From Stenomitos frigidus_A (GTDB lineage Bacteria; Cyanobacteriota; Cyanobacteriia; Leptolyngbyales; Leptolyngbyaceae), in NCBI RefSeq assembly GCF_963877135.1, contig NZ_CAWNSW010000016.1, positions 9,952-73,951 on the forward strand: DNA of 64,000 nucleotides, given 5' to 3'. How positions within the stretch are numbered: the stretch's first letter is position 1; each line of letters starts with the position of its first letter. A program made the translations under genes and the position numbers. Positions 43,449-52,906 of this stretch are shown here, one piece after another. The notes under the pieces were generated by a model. The model did no database searches. It had not been told where the DNA came from and saw only the letters and a list, made by a program, of their open reading frames with translations.

Positions 43449-45361
43449 ACAACCCCTACTTCTGTCTGCTGACGGGCTTGAATTTCCAGGTAAACCAATA
43501 GGGCATTCACATCGGCTGGGTTGACACCCCCAATCCGCGCGGCTTGCCCGATCGTCAATGGTTGAACTTTTGCCAGTTTCTCGCGGGATTCTTTAGAGAG
43601 TGTAGCGATCGCGCTGTAATCTAAATCGGGGGGTAAGGGGCGATGTTCTTGACGGACGATCGCGTCAATTTGATGCTGTTGCCGTTGAATATAACCGGCG
43701 TATTTAATATCAATTTCGGCACCTTCTTTTTCAGCGCGATCGCACTCCACATTACCCAAACCAAACTGTTCTAAATTGGCGTAGTGGAACCCTGGCTTCC
43801 GCAGCAAATCGGCTAGTGTCACCGAACCTTTGATGGCTTGTTGGGTATGGGCAGCAATTTGCTTTCCTAAATCATCATGCTCTTTCACGCGGGTTTCGTG
43901 CAGGCGTTCTTTCTCAGCAACAATGCGTTCCTGTTTGTGCGTAAACAACTGCCAGCGACGATCGTCAATCAGCCCAATGTCTCTTCCCAATGGCGTGAGG
44001 CGCTGATCGGCGTTGTCCGATCGCAGCAGCAGGCGATATTCAGAACGAGAGGTGAGCACGCGATACGGTTCGCGCAAATCTTTCGTGCAAAGGTCATCAA
44101 TCAGCGTACCAATGTAGCTTTGCTCACGCGGAAAAATCACCATTTCTTGGTGCTGCACCAACCGAGCAGCGTTGATGCCTGCCACGATGCCCTGTGCTGC
44201 GGCTTCTTCGTAGCCTGTCGTGCCGTTAATTTGCCCCGCGCAGAAAAGCCCCTGCACCTTTTTCGTCATCAGCGTGGGATAACACTGGGTGGCAGGAAGG
44301 TAGTCATATTCCACCGCATAGGCAGGACGCAGCATCGCGCATTGTTCTAAACCCGGGAGCGATCGCAGCATTTGGAGTTGAATCGCCTCTGGCAAGCCTG
44401 TCGAAAAGCCCTGGATGTAGAGCTCTGGGGTATCGCGGCCTTCTGGCTCAATGAAGATCTGATGGCTTTCTTTATCGGCAAAGCGCACAATTTTGTCTTC
44501 AATGCTGGGGCAGTAACGGGGCCCTTTCGCATCGACCCAACCACCGTAAACGGGTGACAGATGCAGATTCTCACGAATAATGCGATGGGTTTCAGCCGTG
44601 GTGCGCGTCAGATGGCAGGGCATTTGTTCGTGCTCGACCCATGCCTCTGGATCGAAGCTGAACCAGCGAACATCCGCATCACCGGGTTGGGGTTCCAGAT
44701 GGGTGAAAGCTACAGAACGCCGATCGACTCTGGCAGGTGTACCCGTTTTCAGGCGTCCCGTTTCAAAGCCCAGTCGATTGAGCGTTTCGGTCATCCCAAC
44801 CGCAGCAAATTCTCCTGCACGTCCGGCTGCCATTGACTTGTTACCGACCCAAATTTTGCCGCCCAGAAATGTTCCTGTGGTCAGCACCACCGCTTTGCAC
44901 TGAAACGCAACGCCGAAGTAGGTCTCTACCCCAATGATTTCATCGTGATCACCCAAGACCAGATCCGTTGCCATGCCTTCGCGGATCGTCAGGTTTGCCT
45001 GGTTCTCCACGATCGTTTTCATGACAGTCGCATATTCGCGCTTGTCTGTTTGTGCCCGTAATGCCCACACAGCAGGGCCTCTCGACGCATTGAGTACACG
45101 CTTTTGCAGGTAAGTGCGATCGGCCATTTTGCCAATCTCACCGCCTAAGGCATCCACTTCATGCACCAGCTGCGACTTGGCAGGGCCGCCGACAGCAGGA
45201 TTACACGGCTGCCACGCAATTTTGTCTAATGTAAGGGTCAGCAAGAGCGTGCGACAACCTAAGCGTGCGGTTGCCAATGCCGCTTCACAGCCAGCGTGTC
45301 CGGCTCCGACGACAATGACATCAAAGGCATCCAAAAATTCAACAGACGATCGCACGGTCAT
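43445..45361 (-). CDS. mnmG: tRNA uridine-5-carboxymethylaminomethyl modification enzyme MnmG
   Basis: About 638 residues from ATG 45361 (a longer frame starts at 45394). FAD-binding FDVIVVGAGHAGCEAALA, the family signature LTLDKIAWQPCNPAVGGPAKSQLVHEVDALGG, and the C-terminal GidA region (KYAGYIQRQQHQID, IGQAARIGGVNPADVNALLVYL) are all present. With MnmE it installs the cmnm5 group on wobble uridines of tRNA. The shorter start places the usual 11-residue leader before the FAD motif. No strong ribosome-binding site discriminates the two. The Uma2 gene overlaps its stop. Confidence 0.96.
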   Translation of the reverse strand: MTVRSSVEFLDAFDVIVVGAGHAGCEAALATARLGCRTLLLTLTLDKIAWQPCNPAVGGPAKSQLVHEVDALGGEIGKMADRTYLQKRVLNASRGPAVWALRAQTDKREYATVMKTIVENQANLTIREGMATDLVLGDHDEIIGVETYFGVAFQCKAVVLTTGTFLGGKIWVGNKSMAAGRAGEFAAVGMTETLNRLGFETGRLKTGTPARVDRRSVAFTHLEPQPGDADVRWFSFDPEAWVEHEQMPCHLTRTTAETHRIIRENLHLSPVYGGWVDAKGPRYCPSIEDKIVRFADKESHQIFIEPEGRDTPELYIQGFSTGLPEAIQLQMLRSLPGLEQCAMLRPAYAVEYDYLPATQCYPTLMTKKVQGLFCAGQINGTTGYEEAAAQGIVAGINAARLVQHQEMVIFPREQSYIGTLIDDLCTKDLREPYRVLTSRSEYRLLLRSDNADQRLTPLGRDIGLIDDRRWQLFTHKQERIVAEKERLHETRVKEHDDLGKQIAAHTQQAIKGSVTLADLLRKPGFHYANLEQFGLGNVECDRAEKEGAEIDIKYAGYIQRQQHQIDAIVRQEHRPLPPDLDYSAIATLSKESREKLAKVQPLTIGQAARIGGVNPADVNALLVYLEIQARQQTEVGVV

Positions 45362-45394
45362 GGCGGACTTTACGGCTTGGGACTCTCGCTCCAT

Positions 45395-45735
45395 TTTAGC
45401 GGTTATGGTTGACGCGCTCTACTCCATAACCTTCTTTAGTCCTTCTGAATAGGGAGTATTTAGAATAGCGGGACGTTTTTCGGGGCTCAATCGCCTATGC
45501 CAGTTTGTAGAGTAGAGGCGATCGACCCAGCATTTGAGTTGTCGATGTTACTGCCAACTGTTTGAGGCGCTATTGCCAGAGGTACGAAGCGATGAGGCCT
45601 TTAAGCACCCATTAACGATTCCTGTCCACTCTTCATCACAAGTGCACTCAACATCTCTGCTGAAACAGCAAAGCGTTTGGAAGCATCTGCTCAACCTCCG
45701 CTTGATCATCCAATCGTTGATTGTTTTAGCAATTG
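45395..45735. other. Intergenic region with no recognised feature
   Basis: Upstream of mnmG and downstream of the glycosyltransferase at 45736. A 73-residue plus-strand frame (45534-45755) has no recognisable domain and runs into the end of the opposite gene, so I do not call it. Confidence 0.4.
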
Positions 45736-46842
45736 TTAAACCAATGAATGAGTGACGTTAGAGGTGAGAGTGAGTTTTTTAAGGCAATTGATAAACCGGG
45801 TTTCAGCGTCTGCCGGACGTTCTAAAATCGATGGCGTATCCAAAGTTCTGCTCATTTGAGCGACTAACTCATCCCTACTGTCATAGCAATAGACACCTGG
45901 GTAGCTAAAAGCACTTCTACAGGCGTTGGCATTAGCAATTACAGGCACGCCAGCAATGAGCATTTCAGGTATCCGGGTTAACGCTCCCACACCTGCTTTT
46001 TGATGAGCCAGGACAGCTTTAGCATTAAGCAGTAGATGATTTAACTTGCCAGAATCAACTGTTCCATGCAATGTGAAGCGTGGATCACAACAGTAATCTT
46101 TAAGTGTTTCTGTCCCATAGCCAATAATATCAATAGTAAAATTTACACCCTGACTAATTTCGCTGAGCCACTGAATCTGCTCGATCATGCCGATTCTTGT
46201 TGGGGGGTTAATCGCTGTGCCTAAGATTAAAAAGCGATGGGGCGCTGTATCTTGTCTCAGTTGTCTCAGTTCCAGCAAATTCGATAGAATTGGCTGCGGC
46301 GGATAATACGGTAGATAATCAGCGTCAATACCGTATAGCTTTAACAACCATTGCTCTTCACGCGCAATGCAGAATACGGCATTTGCTTTAGCTAACTGCT
46401 TGGCTTCATTGGCAAAGCTGTCTGGTAACGGTTGGTAGGTAAATGGATCACGCTGGTCAGGGACGAGCGATTCGAGGTTATGAGGTAGGGCAAGAATATT
46501 GAAGTCAAAGTCTTTCGCTACATAAGGAGCAATATAGTTTTCGGTATCTTCCCAGAGCAGCAGTTTTGAACCCTTGTGTTGGTTTAAATTATCGTAATAG
46601 ATCTTAGATTGCTTACCGCACAAACTAATAACACGGTGAGATGGATAAGCATTGAATTTGTGTTTTGCTAAAAAAATTAGGCCACCAACATACCGATCAA
46701 TTCGATTAGTTGAGTAGAGATTGATATCACACGCCTCTAGCCCCGCTTGAATGACTAGTTCCTGAATTTGAGCACTCCGACGCTGCCCACCATTTCCGTT
46801 TGGATCAGTTTTAAATTTAGAACTACGTAAAATTGCAGTCAT
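45736..46842 (-). CDS. Glycosyltransferase, GT4/GT1-like
   Basis: 368 residues of GT-B type. The C-terminal nucleotide-sugar half shows FLILGTAINPPTRIGMIEQIQWLSE and VGALTRIPEMLIAGVPVIANANACRS, corresponding to the donor-binding region of GT4-like enzymes. The first of a minus-strand exopolysaccharide run in reverse order, it ends the island. No signal peptide or membrane anchor is visible, so it acts at the cytoplasmic face. Sugar and linkage are not predictable. Confidence 0.78.
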   Translation of the reverse strand: MTAILRSSKFKTDPNGNGGQRRSAQIQELVIQAGLEACDINLYSTNRIDRYVGGLIFLAKHKFNAYPSHRVISLCGKQSKIYYDNLNQHKGSKLLLWEDTENYIAPYVAKDFDFNILALPHNLESLVPDQRDPFTYQPLPDSFANEAKQLAKANAVFCIAREEQWLLKLYGIDADYLPYYPPQPILSNLLELRQLRQDTAPHRFLILGTAINPPTRIGMIEQIQWLSEISQGVNFTIDIIGYGTETLKDYCCDPRFTLHGTVDSGKLNHLLLNAKAVLAHQKAGVGALTRIPEMLIAGVPVIANANACRSAFSYPGVYCYDSRDELVAQMSRTLDTPSILERPADAETRFINCLKKLTLTSNVTHSLV

Positions 46843-46863
46843 GCTTTTATCTTGAGACTAAGG

Positions 46864-47898
46864 TTAATTACTTGCTTTCAACTGTCTTAGAAACCATCTT
46901 GAAGTAGCCCATTGCAGAAGTTGGAGTGTTTTTATTTTGACCTTGAAGGATGAACTACATTTCATAGCTGCTTGAATTTGCGAGAATGCTGTTTCCCAAT
47001 CACTAATTGCAACCATTTGGCGTGCGGTATTCAGTGCATAAAGCGCATAATGTTCTTTTGCATTATTGGATAACTTTTCGACCGTTGATTCAGGCAAATA
47101 GGTTTTAGAAATCTCTATTGCTAAATATGTGTGAGCAATATTATCACCAGATTTAATTAGACGAGAAGATTCCGATGCCGAATGTAAGCGGAAACAGGCT
47201 AAAGGTTTTGGTTCATACCAAATTGCATAATGTGCAGCAATGCGTTTCCACATTTCCCAATCGGATGCAGAATAAGCTTGAGGACAAAATCCACCTAACT
47301 GTTCATAGGTACTACGCTTGACCACGATTGAAGGAAATTGAATACGTTGGATTACCGCAATAGTTTCTAACCAATTTTCTAAAACGCCAGCGGTCTTCTG
47401 CTCAATCGATGATAGCCCCTGCCAATGACCTTCTTCATCCATGTAGATATGGCGGCAAAAGGCGGCTCCAATAGAAGCATCTGTTGTTGTAGCTGCTTGG
47501 AGTTGACGATAAAATCCAGGCAAAACAACATCATCTTGATGTAAAATCTGAATCCAATGGCCTTGAGCACGCTGAATGCAGGTGTTCCAGTTTTTAATTT
47601 GACCCATGTTGTGAGGCTGACGGAAGAAGGCGACCCTGCCCTGGCCGATTTCTTTTACAAGTGCTTCTGGGTCATCATCTGTTGAACAATCATCAATGAC
47701 CTCAATTTGCATTCGGTCAACTCCAGGATCTTGCTCAAGAATACTGCAAAGTGTCTGCTTGAGGTATTTTGTTCCGTTGTAAGTTGGAATCATTACAGAC
47801 CAAAGTGGTCTATGAATACTATCAGAGAGAGAAGTAATAGATGGATAATTAATAGATTCAGAGTTGATAGCTTCCGACGGATGATTTACTGCTTCCAT
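46864..47898 (-). CDS. Glycosyltransferase family 2
   Basis: 344 residues. After a roughly 30-residue low-complexity leader comes the GT-A domain: WSVMIPTYNGTKYL, IDDCSTDD and the DXD-like ILHQDDVVLPGFYRQL, then the acceptor region QAYSASDWEMWKRIA. The gene is 21 bases upstream of the GT4-like gene. It probably extends an exopolysaccharide repeat unit. Confidence 0.88.
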   Translation of the reverse strand: MEAVNHPSEAINSESINYPSITSLSDSIHRPLWSVMIPTYNGTKYLKQTLCSILEQDPGVDRMQIEVIDDCSTDDDPEALVKEIGQGRVAFFRQPHNMGQIKNWNTCIQRAQGHWIQILHQDDVVLPGFYRQLQAATTTDASIGAAFCRHIYMDEEGHWQGLSSIEQKTAGVLENWLETIAVIQRIQFPSIVVKRSTYEQLGGFCPQAYSASDWEMWKRIAAHYAIWYEPKPLACFRLHSASESSRLIKSGDNIAHTYLAIEISKTYLPESTVEKLSNNAKEHYALYALNTARQMVAISDWETAFSQIQAAMKCSSSFKVKIKTLQLLQWATSRWFLRQLKASN

Positions 47899-47962
47899 GG
47901 TGGGTTATGGGAATGATTGCTTGCTGCTTAAAGACGCTTAACGCAGCAAGCAAAGTAACAAT

Positions 47963-48919
47963 TTACAAATTAAGCTTCGACTCAATCATCTTTTTCACAA
48001 CATCTTTCATTTGAGATTCTGCTTGCCATCCCATTTTTTGCCTGGCTTTTTTAGGACAACTACGGCTTACTGCAATATCGGTCAGACGGAATAAACTTTT
48101 ATCGATGACTACGTGCTCCTCCCAGTCCAGTCCGACTGTTGCAAAGGCAGTTGCAACAAAATCTTCCAACGTGTAAGAACACCCAGTAGCAATCACGTAA
48201 TCATCAGGCTGATCTTGTTGCAGCATCAAATACATGGCTTCCACATACTCTGGTGCCCAACCCCAGTCTCGCTGAATAGAAGTGTTACCCAGGCATAGTT
48301 TTTCCTCGCTTCCCGCAGCAATTCGACAGGCAGTAGCAATGATTTTTTGGGTAACAAACCGCTGCGGTCTTAAGGGCGATTCATGGTTTGACAGGATGCC
48401 AGAGCAAGTAAATAAACCATAAGCTTCCCGGTAATTGGCAACCTGCCAAAAAGCTGCAGATTTCGCAGCACCATAGGGGCTTCTGGGTCGAAAGGGCGTG
48501 GTCTCATCAGCAGCGGTATCACCCGTATTGCCAAAGCATTCACTCGAACTGGCGTTATAGAACTTGATAGGTTCTCCCAGAAAGCGAATTGCCTCTAGTA
48601 GATTTAGCGTACCTAGAGTAATGCTCTCAAAGGTTTCGATAGGCTGCTCAAAGGATAGCCCTACTGAGGTCTGCCCTGCTAGATTGTAAATTTCATCCGG
48701 TCGAATCTTCTTGATCGCTTGAAGTACACTACGGAAATCATTTAAAGCAACGGATTCTAGTTTGATTTGATCGTGAATGCTTAGTCGAAGCAAATTACTG
48801 AAGGTTGATATCTGAGCATCACGAGATGTCCCGCATACGGTATAGCCTTTTCTAACCAACAATTGTGCCAAGTACGCTCCATCTTGACCGGAAATTCCGC
48901 AAATAATTGCTTTTTTCAT
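47963..48919 (-). CDS. gmd: GDP-mannose 4,6-dehydratase
   Basis: 318 residues of the extended SDR family. NAD motif AIICGISGQDGAYLAQLL, the substrate loop NLAGQTSVGLSFEQPIETFE, active site SSSECFG and YGAAKS (YxxxK), and the Gmd-specific ILSNHESPLRPQRFVTQKI and QRDWGWAPEYVEAMYLMLQ. It makes GDP-4-keto-6-deoxymannose, precursor of GDP-fucose or GDP-rhamnose. It is somewhat shorter than the usual 345-370 residues. No GDP-fucose synthase follows in the window, so the product may be reduced elsewhere or to D-rhamnose. Confidence 0.92.
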   Translation of the reverse strand: MKKAIICGISGQDGAYLAQLLVRKGYTVCGTSRDAQISTFSNLLRLSIHDQIKLESVALNDFRSVLQAIKKIRPDEIYNLAGQTSVGLSFEQPIETFESITLGTLNLLEAIRFLGEPIKFYNASSSECFGNTGDTAADETTPFRPRSPYGAAKSAAFWQVANYREAYGLFTCSGILSNHESPLRPQRFVTQKIIATACRIAAGSEEKLCLGNTSIQRDWGWAPEYVEAMYLMLQQDQPDDYVIATGCSYTLEDFVATAFATVGLDWEEHVVIDKSLFRLTDIAVSRSCPKKARQKMGWQAESQMKDVVKKMIESKLNL

Positions 48920-48938
48920 GGGTCATCCCAAGTGATAG

Positions 48939-50171
48939 TTATTTTTTTTGATAAAGCAGGTTAGCCAGTCTTTTCTCAAGCCGATCCAACGCAGATTCTA
49001 TAGACCATTTTTCAGTGACAAAATGATGACCGTTTTGACCTAACTTCTTGGCATACTCTGGATTATCTGCAAGTTGTTGTATTGCATCAGCGATAGAGAC
49101 TGTATCGTTTTCCGCGATCAAGCCGTTAAAACCATGAATGACTGTTTCTCTGATGCCACCCTCTGCGATCGCAATCACTGGCAGTCCACAGGCGTTCGCT
49201 TCTAAGGGACCATAGCCAAAGGGTTCTAAGCGTGGGGTATAGACCGTTGCTAGTGCTTGATTGAGAAGCTTAACTAGCTCTTGATCATCCACTCTTACTT
49301 TAGGTTGAAAGTCTACGTTCAGATTCGCTGCGAGCTGTTGAATTTCTTTCAGATAAGATGGATCTGCAAAGTTTCCTATCCAGACTAAAGCTGGTCTGGA
49401 TTCTTTAACTTTAGCTAGTGCTTTTATCACAAAGCCTATATTTTTAGCGACGGTAAACGATCCTACTCCAACAACAAAATTTTCTCTTGGTTGATGAAGG
49501 TGCTGAAAAAGAGCAGTATCGATGCCTAAGTAGCAAACCTGGGCGTCTAAACCATAGGCACGTAAGATGCTTTCGCGGCTGAAATATGAATTAACGAGTA
49601 TATGATCGAATGCTTGAGCGTTGAGCAACTCTTCACGAGCCTGGATTCTTAGTTCCTGTACTTTGACAAGATCGGATAGAAATCGCCGGATGTATTTGGG
49701 CGACCACCAAGTGCTCTGTGTGGCTTCTAAAGCAACCCAGGGCAGTTTTGGCATTGCTTCATATAAGCGACGGTAGGGTTCTTGTAAATAAAGGTAACTA
49801 GCAGTTTTTGTGTAACGACCAATAAAAGGAGCACCGTAAAACCGACAGGAATGAGCAAACAGTAAATCAAACCCACCTTGATTGATGGCTTCTGCACATT
49901 GCTGAGAATGTTGCTTCATTGCCTCCAGCTTCTTGAAAGAATCAAGATAGGCGTTGAGGGAATAAAGAGGAAGGCGTGATTCTTGCTTTTCCCATTCAAA
50001 AGGTACGATGTGCTCTTTGACTAATTCACCCAAAGGCAAGTAGGTTTGATCGGCAGTGGGAGGGCACCAAGATTCAACGACATGGCCTCGCTCAAGCAGG
50101 CCACGCACATAGCAGTAAAGTGCCCGTTTACCACCACCACTCGGTAAGTTATGCCAAACTGCAATTTTCAT
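48939..50171 (-). CDS. Glycosyltransferase family 4
   Basis: 410 residues, GT-B fold. N-terminal KIAVWHNLPSGGGKRALYCYVRGLLERGH binds acceptor, and the C-terminal half carries VGSFTVAKNIGFVIKALAKV and the EX7E motif in EPFGYGPLEANACGLPVIAIAEGG. It lies immediately upstream of gmd in the exopolysaccharide island and probably uses a GDP- or UDP-sugar. Confidence 0.88.
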   Translation of the reverse strand: MKIAVWHNLPSGGGKRALYCYVRGLLERGHVVESWCPPTADQTYLPLGELVKEHIVPFEWEKQESRLPLYSLNAYLDSFKKLEAMKQHSQQCAEAINQGGFDLLFAHSCRFYGAPFIGRYTKTASYLYLQEPYRRLYEAMPKLPWVALEATQSTWWSPKYIRRFLSDLVKVQELRIQAREELLNAQAFDHILVNSYFSRESILRAYGLDAQVCYLGIDTALFQHLHQPRENFVVGVGSFTVAKNIGFVIKALAKVKESRPALVWIGNFADPSYLKEIQQLAANLNVDFQPKVRVDDQELVKLLNQALATVYTPRLEPFGYGPLEANACGLPVIAIAEGGIRETVIHGFNGLIAENDTVSIADAIQQLADNPEYAKKLGQNGHHFVTEKWSIESALDRLEKRLANLLYQKK

Positions 50172-50221
50172 AAGGCGTTGCGAGAGTTGAGCAGAAAAAG
50201 GACGTAAATTAAAAACCAGCT

Positions 50222-51496
50222 TTACAATGATTTCTTATAGGCATTAATAGTTCCCTGCGTAAATGTCTCCCAACTAAAATTCTTAGCTTGATTAATGGAT
50301 TTTAGAGACATTTCTTCTCGAAGTTCAGGTCTTCTGTAAAGTTCAAAAATACTTTGACAAAGCCCTTCTCTGTCAAAAGGGTCAAGCTGAATTCCTGCAG
50401 CACCCACAACTTCAGGTAAAGATGAGGTATTGGATGTAATCACTGGGGTGCCACATTGCATTGCCTCTAAAGGTGGAAGTCCAAAGCCTTCATAAAATGA
50501 AGGATAGACAAAAGCTAAGGCTCCGCTGTACAGAGCAGCTAAGTCCTCATCATCCACATATCCAGTTACTATAATGCGATCTCTGAGTAAACCTGCAGAG
50601 TCTATGTCATCAAAAATACTGTCATACTGCCAACCTTTGCTGCCAGCTAGAACAAGATTTAAGTCACTAATCTTTTGCTCCTTTACTAGTTGACAAAAGG
50701 AGCGGATTACATGAGAAATATTTTTTCTTGGTTCTAATGTGCTTAGACTCAAAATATATCGTTCATTAGGAATTAAATATTTTTTCTTCGTTAGCCTAAT
50801 TTTCTCCAAATCTTTGCAAAAATAAAAGAGATTAGATGCAGCCAGATGAGTAACAATGACTCTATCAGGATTAAGATGCTTTACATGATTGAGCAAATCA
50901 TTTCGAGTTGCGCGGGAAATACAAAGAACCCAATCATCAGGAGTTAAACTCCCGATGATGCTATTAAATATTTCAAGTTGAGCTTCAAGATCCTTGAAGA
51001 AGTCTGGATAGAGGACTGGTATTAGATCATATACTGTTATAAATCTTTGTAATCCCTTTATTGCTTTAGTCTCTTTAGGTAAGGCGTAGAATGGAGAATG
51101 AAAAATATCTTTTCCGTATAAGTCTCTTTCATACAGAGGAGTATAATTAGAATCTTGAAGGCTAATAAAATGAGACAACGCCTTTCTCCATACTTTTGTC
51201 AAAAACTTGTGTGCAGCAGAAGCGTCATCTTTTTTAACAAGATTCTTGAGATTTTTATAAATCAATTTTTCAAAATAACCGGAAAGGTATGGAATCCCAA
51301 CTAGGTTATCTTCGTGAATTAAATATTCAATTGAGTGGATTAATGATTCTGGCGAAAAGGCTGTACAGAAAAATGGGTTGCACTCTTGAGAGCTATGCAA
51401 TCCATAGGCGATCTGTTCAGCAACTCTAAATATGCCTGCACGAGAATTTCCATAGTACCCTGTGCCAAGAACAGAGATGTCATAAACAATTTTCAT
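50222..51496 (-). CDS. Glycosyltransferase family 4/1
   Basis: 424 residues, starting at ATG 51496 (MKIVYDISVLGTGYYG), preferred over 51517 because gtgag precedes it and family members begin at this motif. Donor-site motifs are ILSLSTLEPRKNISHVIRSF and EGFGLPPLEAMQCGTPVITSNTSSLPEV, similar to WbaZ/mannosyltransferase GT4 enzymes. The base composition is clearly more A+T-rich than the window average, as in the adjoining methyltransferase, which points to horizontal acquisition. Confidence 0.88.
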   Translation of the reverse strand: MKIVYDISVLGTGYYGNSRAGIFRVAEQIAYGLHSSQECNPFFCTAFSPESLIHSIEYLIHEDNLVGIPYLSGYFEKLIYKNLKNLVKKDDASAAHKFLTKVWRKALSHFISLQDSNYTPLYERDLYGKDIFHSPFYALPKETKAIKGLQRFITVYDLIPVLYPDFFKDLEAQLEIFNSIIGSLTPDDWVLCISRATRNDLLNHVKHLNPDRVIVTHLAASNLFYFCKDLEKIRLTKKKYLIPNERYILSLSTLEPRKNISHVIRSFCQLVKEQKISDLNLVLAGSKGWQYDSIFDDIDSAGLLRDRIIVTGYVDDEDLAALYSGALAFVYPSFYEGFGLPPLEAMQCGTPVITSNTSSLPEVVGAAGIQLDPFDREGLCQSIFELYRRPELREEMSLKSINQAKNFSWETFTQGTINAYKKSL

Positions 51497-51525
51497 AATA
51501 TACTGCTCACAAATCATGCTAGAGA

Positions 51526-52230
51526 CTACAGATTAATAACAGCTATCAGACCCGTAGCCACTTTCCTGTATGACAGTAGATTAAGAATTAACCTACTAAG
51601 TTTTTTAAGAATCTTTTGTGAGATCCCGTTAGATATAAGCTCACTAGAACTAAATTCGATCATTTCTCTAACTAAATATTTGGTAGGAATATCTAATTCT
51701 GTAAAAACGTGAAAGCTGGAATGGTTAGTACTTAAAAAAAGCTCTTCAAGAGATTTGCTAGTATAATTTCTTAAGTGAGTTTTATCTTGATAATGCGCAA
51801 AAGTAAGGCCAAATCTATGCATTGTTTCATCTTCTTTAGGTACAGCAATAATTAGTCTTTTTTCTGTTACCCTAATCAATTCCTGAATAGCTAGATGATC
51901 GTCTACATGCTCTAAAACATCAAAGCAGTAAGTGCAGTCAAATGTTTTATCTGCGAACGGTAAATCAGTAACATCTCCTTGCACATATGTTCCCGATTGT
52001 CCTCTTTCTCTAGCAACATCTAAAAACTGGTTATATTTATCTATTCCAGTGATCTCGAAATTCTTTTGAGACAAAAACTCAACATATGCGCCGCCGCCGC
52101 AACCAGCATCTAAAATCTTTTTGCCAAGCAAGTATCGATTCAAATGCGATACTCGCTCAGGGTTTAAGTTGCCACTGATAGATGACCAGTTGAATTTTTT
52201 AGCGTTTTCAACAGAATAAAAATCTTGCAT
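51526..52230 (-). CDS. Class I SAM-dependent methyltransferase
   Basis: 234 residues. Motif I ILDAGCGGGAYVEFL, then GIDKYNQFLDVA, DVTDLPFADKTFDCTYCFDVLEHVDD (motif II/III region). ATG 52230 is chosen over 52293 because GAGG lies six bases upstream (gaggtaacaATG). It heads the glycosyltransferase run and probably methylates a sugar or polysaccharide terminus. A+T-rich codon use matches the downstream gene. Confidence 0.85.
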   Translation of the reverse strand: MQDFYSVENAKKFNWSSISGNLNPERVSHLNRYLLGKKILDAGCGGGAYVEFLSQKNFEITGIDKYNQFLDVARERGQSGTYVQGDVTDLPFADKTFDCTYCFDVLEHVDDHLAIQELIRVTEKRLIIAVPKEDETMHRFGLTFAHYQDKTHLRNYTSKSLEELFLSTNHSSFHVFTELDIPTKYLVREMIEFSSSELISNGISQKILKKLSRLILNLLSYRKVATGLIAVINL

Positions 52231-52504
52231 TGTTACCTCATAACTAATTGTTTGACATTTCAATTTAGCTTCGGTCTTATTGCTCTCGACCACTTCTTAT
52301 TCAATGATTTATGCTCCTCTGTATCCTCAATGGTGAAGCGCTAAAACAGTATCTCTGCTCCAAAGTGCACTGAGTCTTTGCCAGTATTCAGGCAATTACC
52401 AGAGAAGTTGTATTGGCTGCTTTCTTTATCTATTTTTTGCTCAGATTCTCAACTCGAATCACTGTGCTATTCATGTAGAAAGCCTCATCAAACCAAAGTA
52501 TTGG

Positions 52505-52615
52505 ATACGATGTCCTGCTTCCTCTAGCTTGTACAAACAGTTCGTTACAGGATCAGGAAGAATGCCGGAAAATCTGCAGCCTTTTTCGGTGCTCTAGATT
52601 GCTCAGAGAGGATTT
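52505..52615. repeat. Diverged upstream repeat, copy 1
   Basis: A stretch containing cttgtacaaacagttcgttac, aggatcaggaagaatgccgg, aaaatctgcagcct and ctagattgctcagagag closely parallels 54900-55015. Both copies sit upstream of minus-strand genes of the island in the same orientation. Confidence 0.6.
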
Positions 52616-52820
52616 TGCAGTTCATCAGAAGCCCGATTTCTTCACGAAACTCTGGTTGAACATGCCTATAGCGGCCAGAAATCCGCGTTCTCTCAGCACC
52701 AAAATCATTGGTTGTTCAAGGCTTTTGTCGTGCGGTCTTCACAAGACTCATGCATCAATTATTTGAATGCTCTTTCGCAAAGCGTGCATCCAGTACCACT
52801 CTCCTGGCTCCCCTTCAAAA

Positions 52821-52869
52821 AAGAGAACCGCTAAAATCTCCTTTGAAAAAGGGCTTTAGCGGTTCTCTT
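52821..52869 (-). terminator. Strong intrinsic terminator of the ABC transporter gene
   Basis: Arms aagagaaccgctaaaa and tttagcggttctctt form a stem of about 15 bp. Read on the minus strand the hairpin is followed by a run of T residues, 38 bases after the transporter stop codon. Confidence 0.8.
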
Positions 52870-52906
52870 CGGCGTCAGTTCAATCAAGATCAGATATACA
52901 GTCGCA

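Larger units (their letters stand above)
52231..52906. other. Intergenic region with duplicated segment and terminator
   Basis: About 675 bases. It contains copy 1 of a segment repeated at about 54900-55015, a degenerate aaacccggtttc-type repeat near 52630 and a strong hairpin terminator at 52821. No ORF with support. Confidence 0.5.

Noticed and set aside
45534..45755. Plus-strand ORF of 73 residues upstream of mnmG
   Set aside because: No domain or ribosome-binding site, and the composition looks non-coding.
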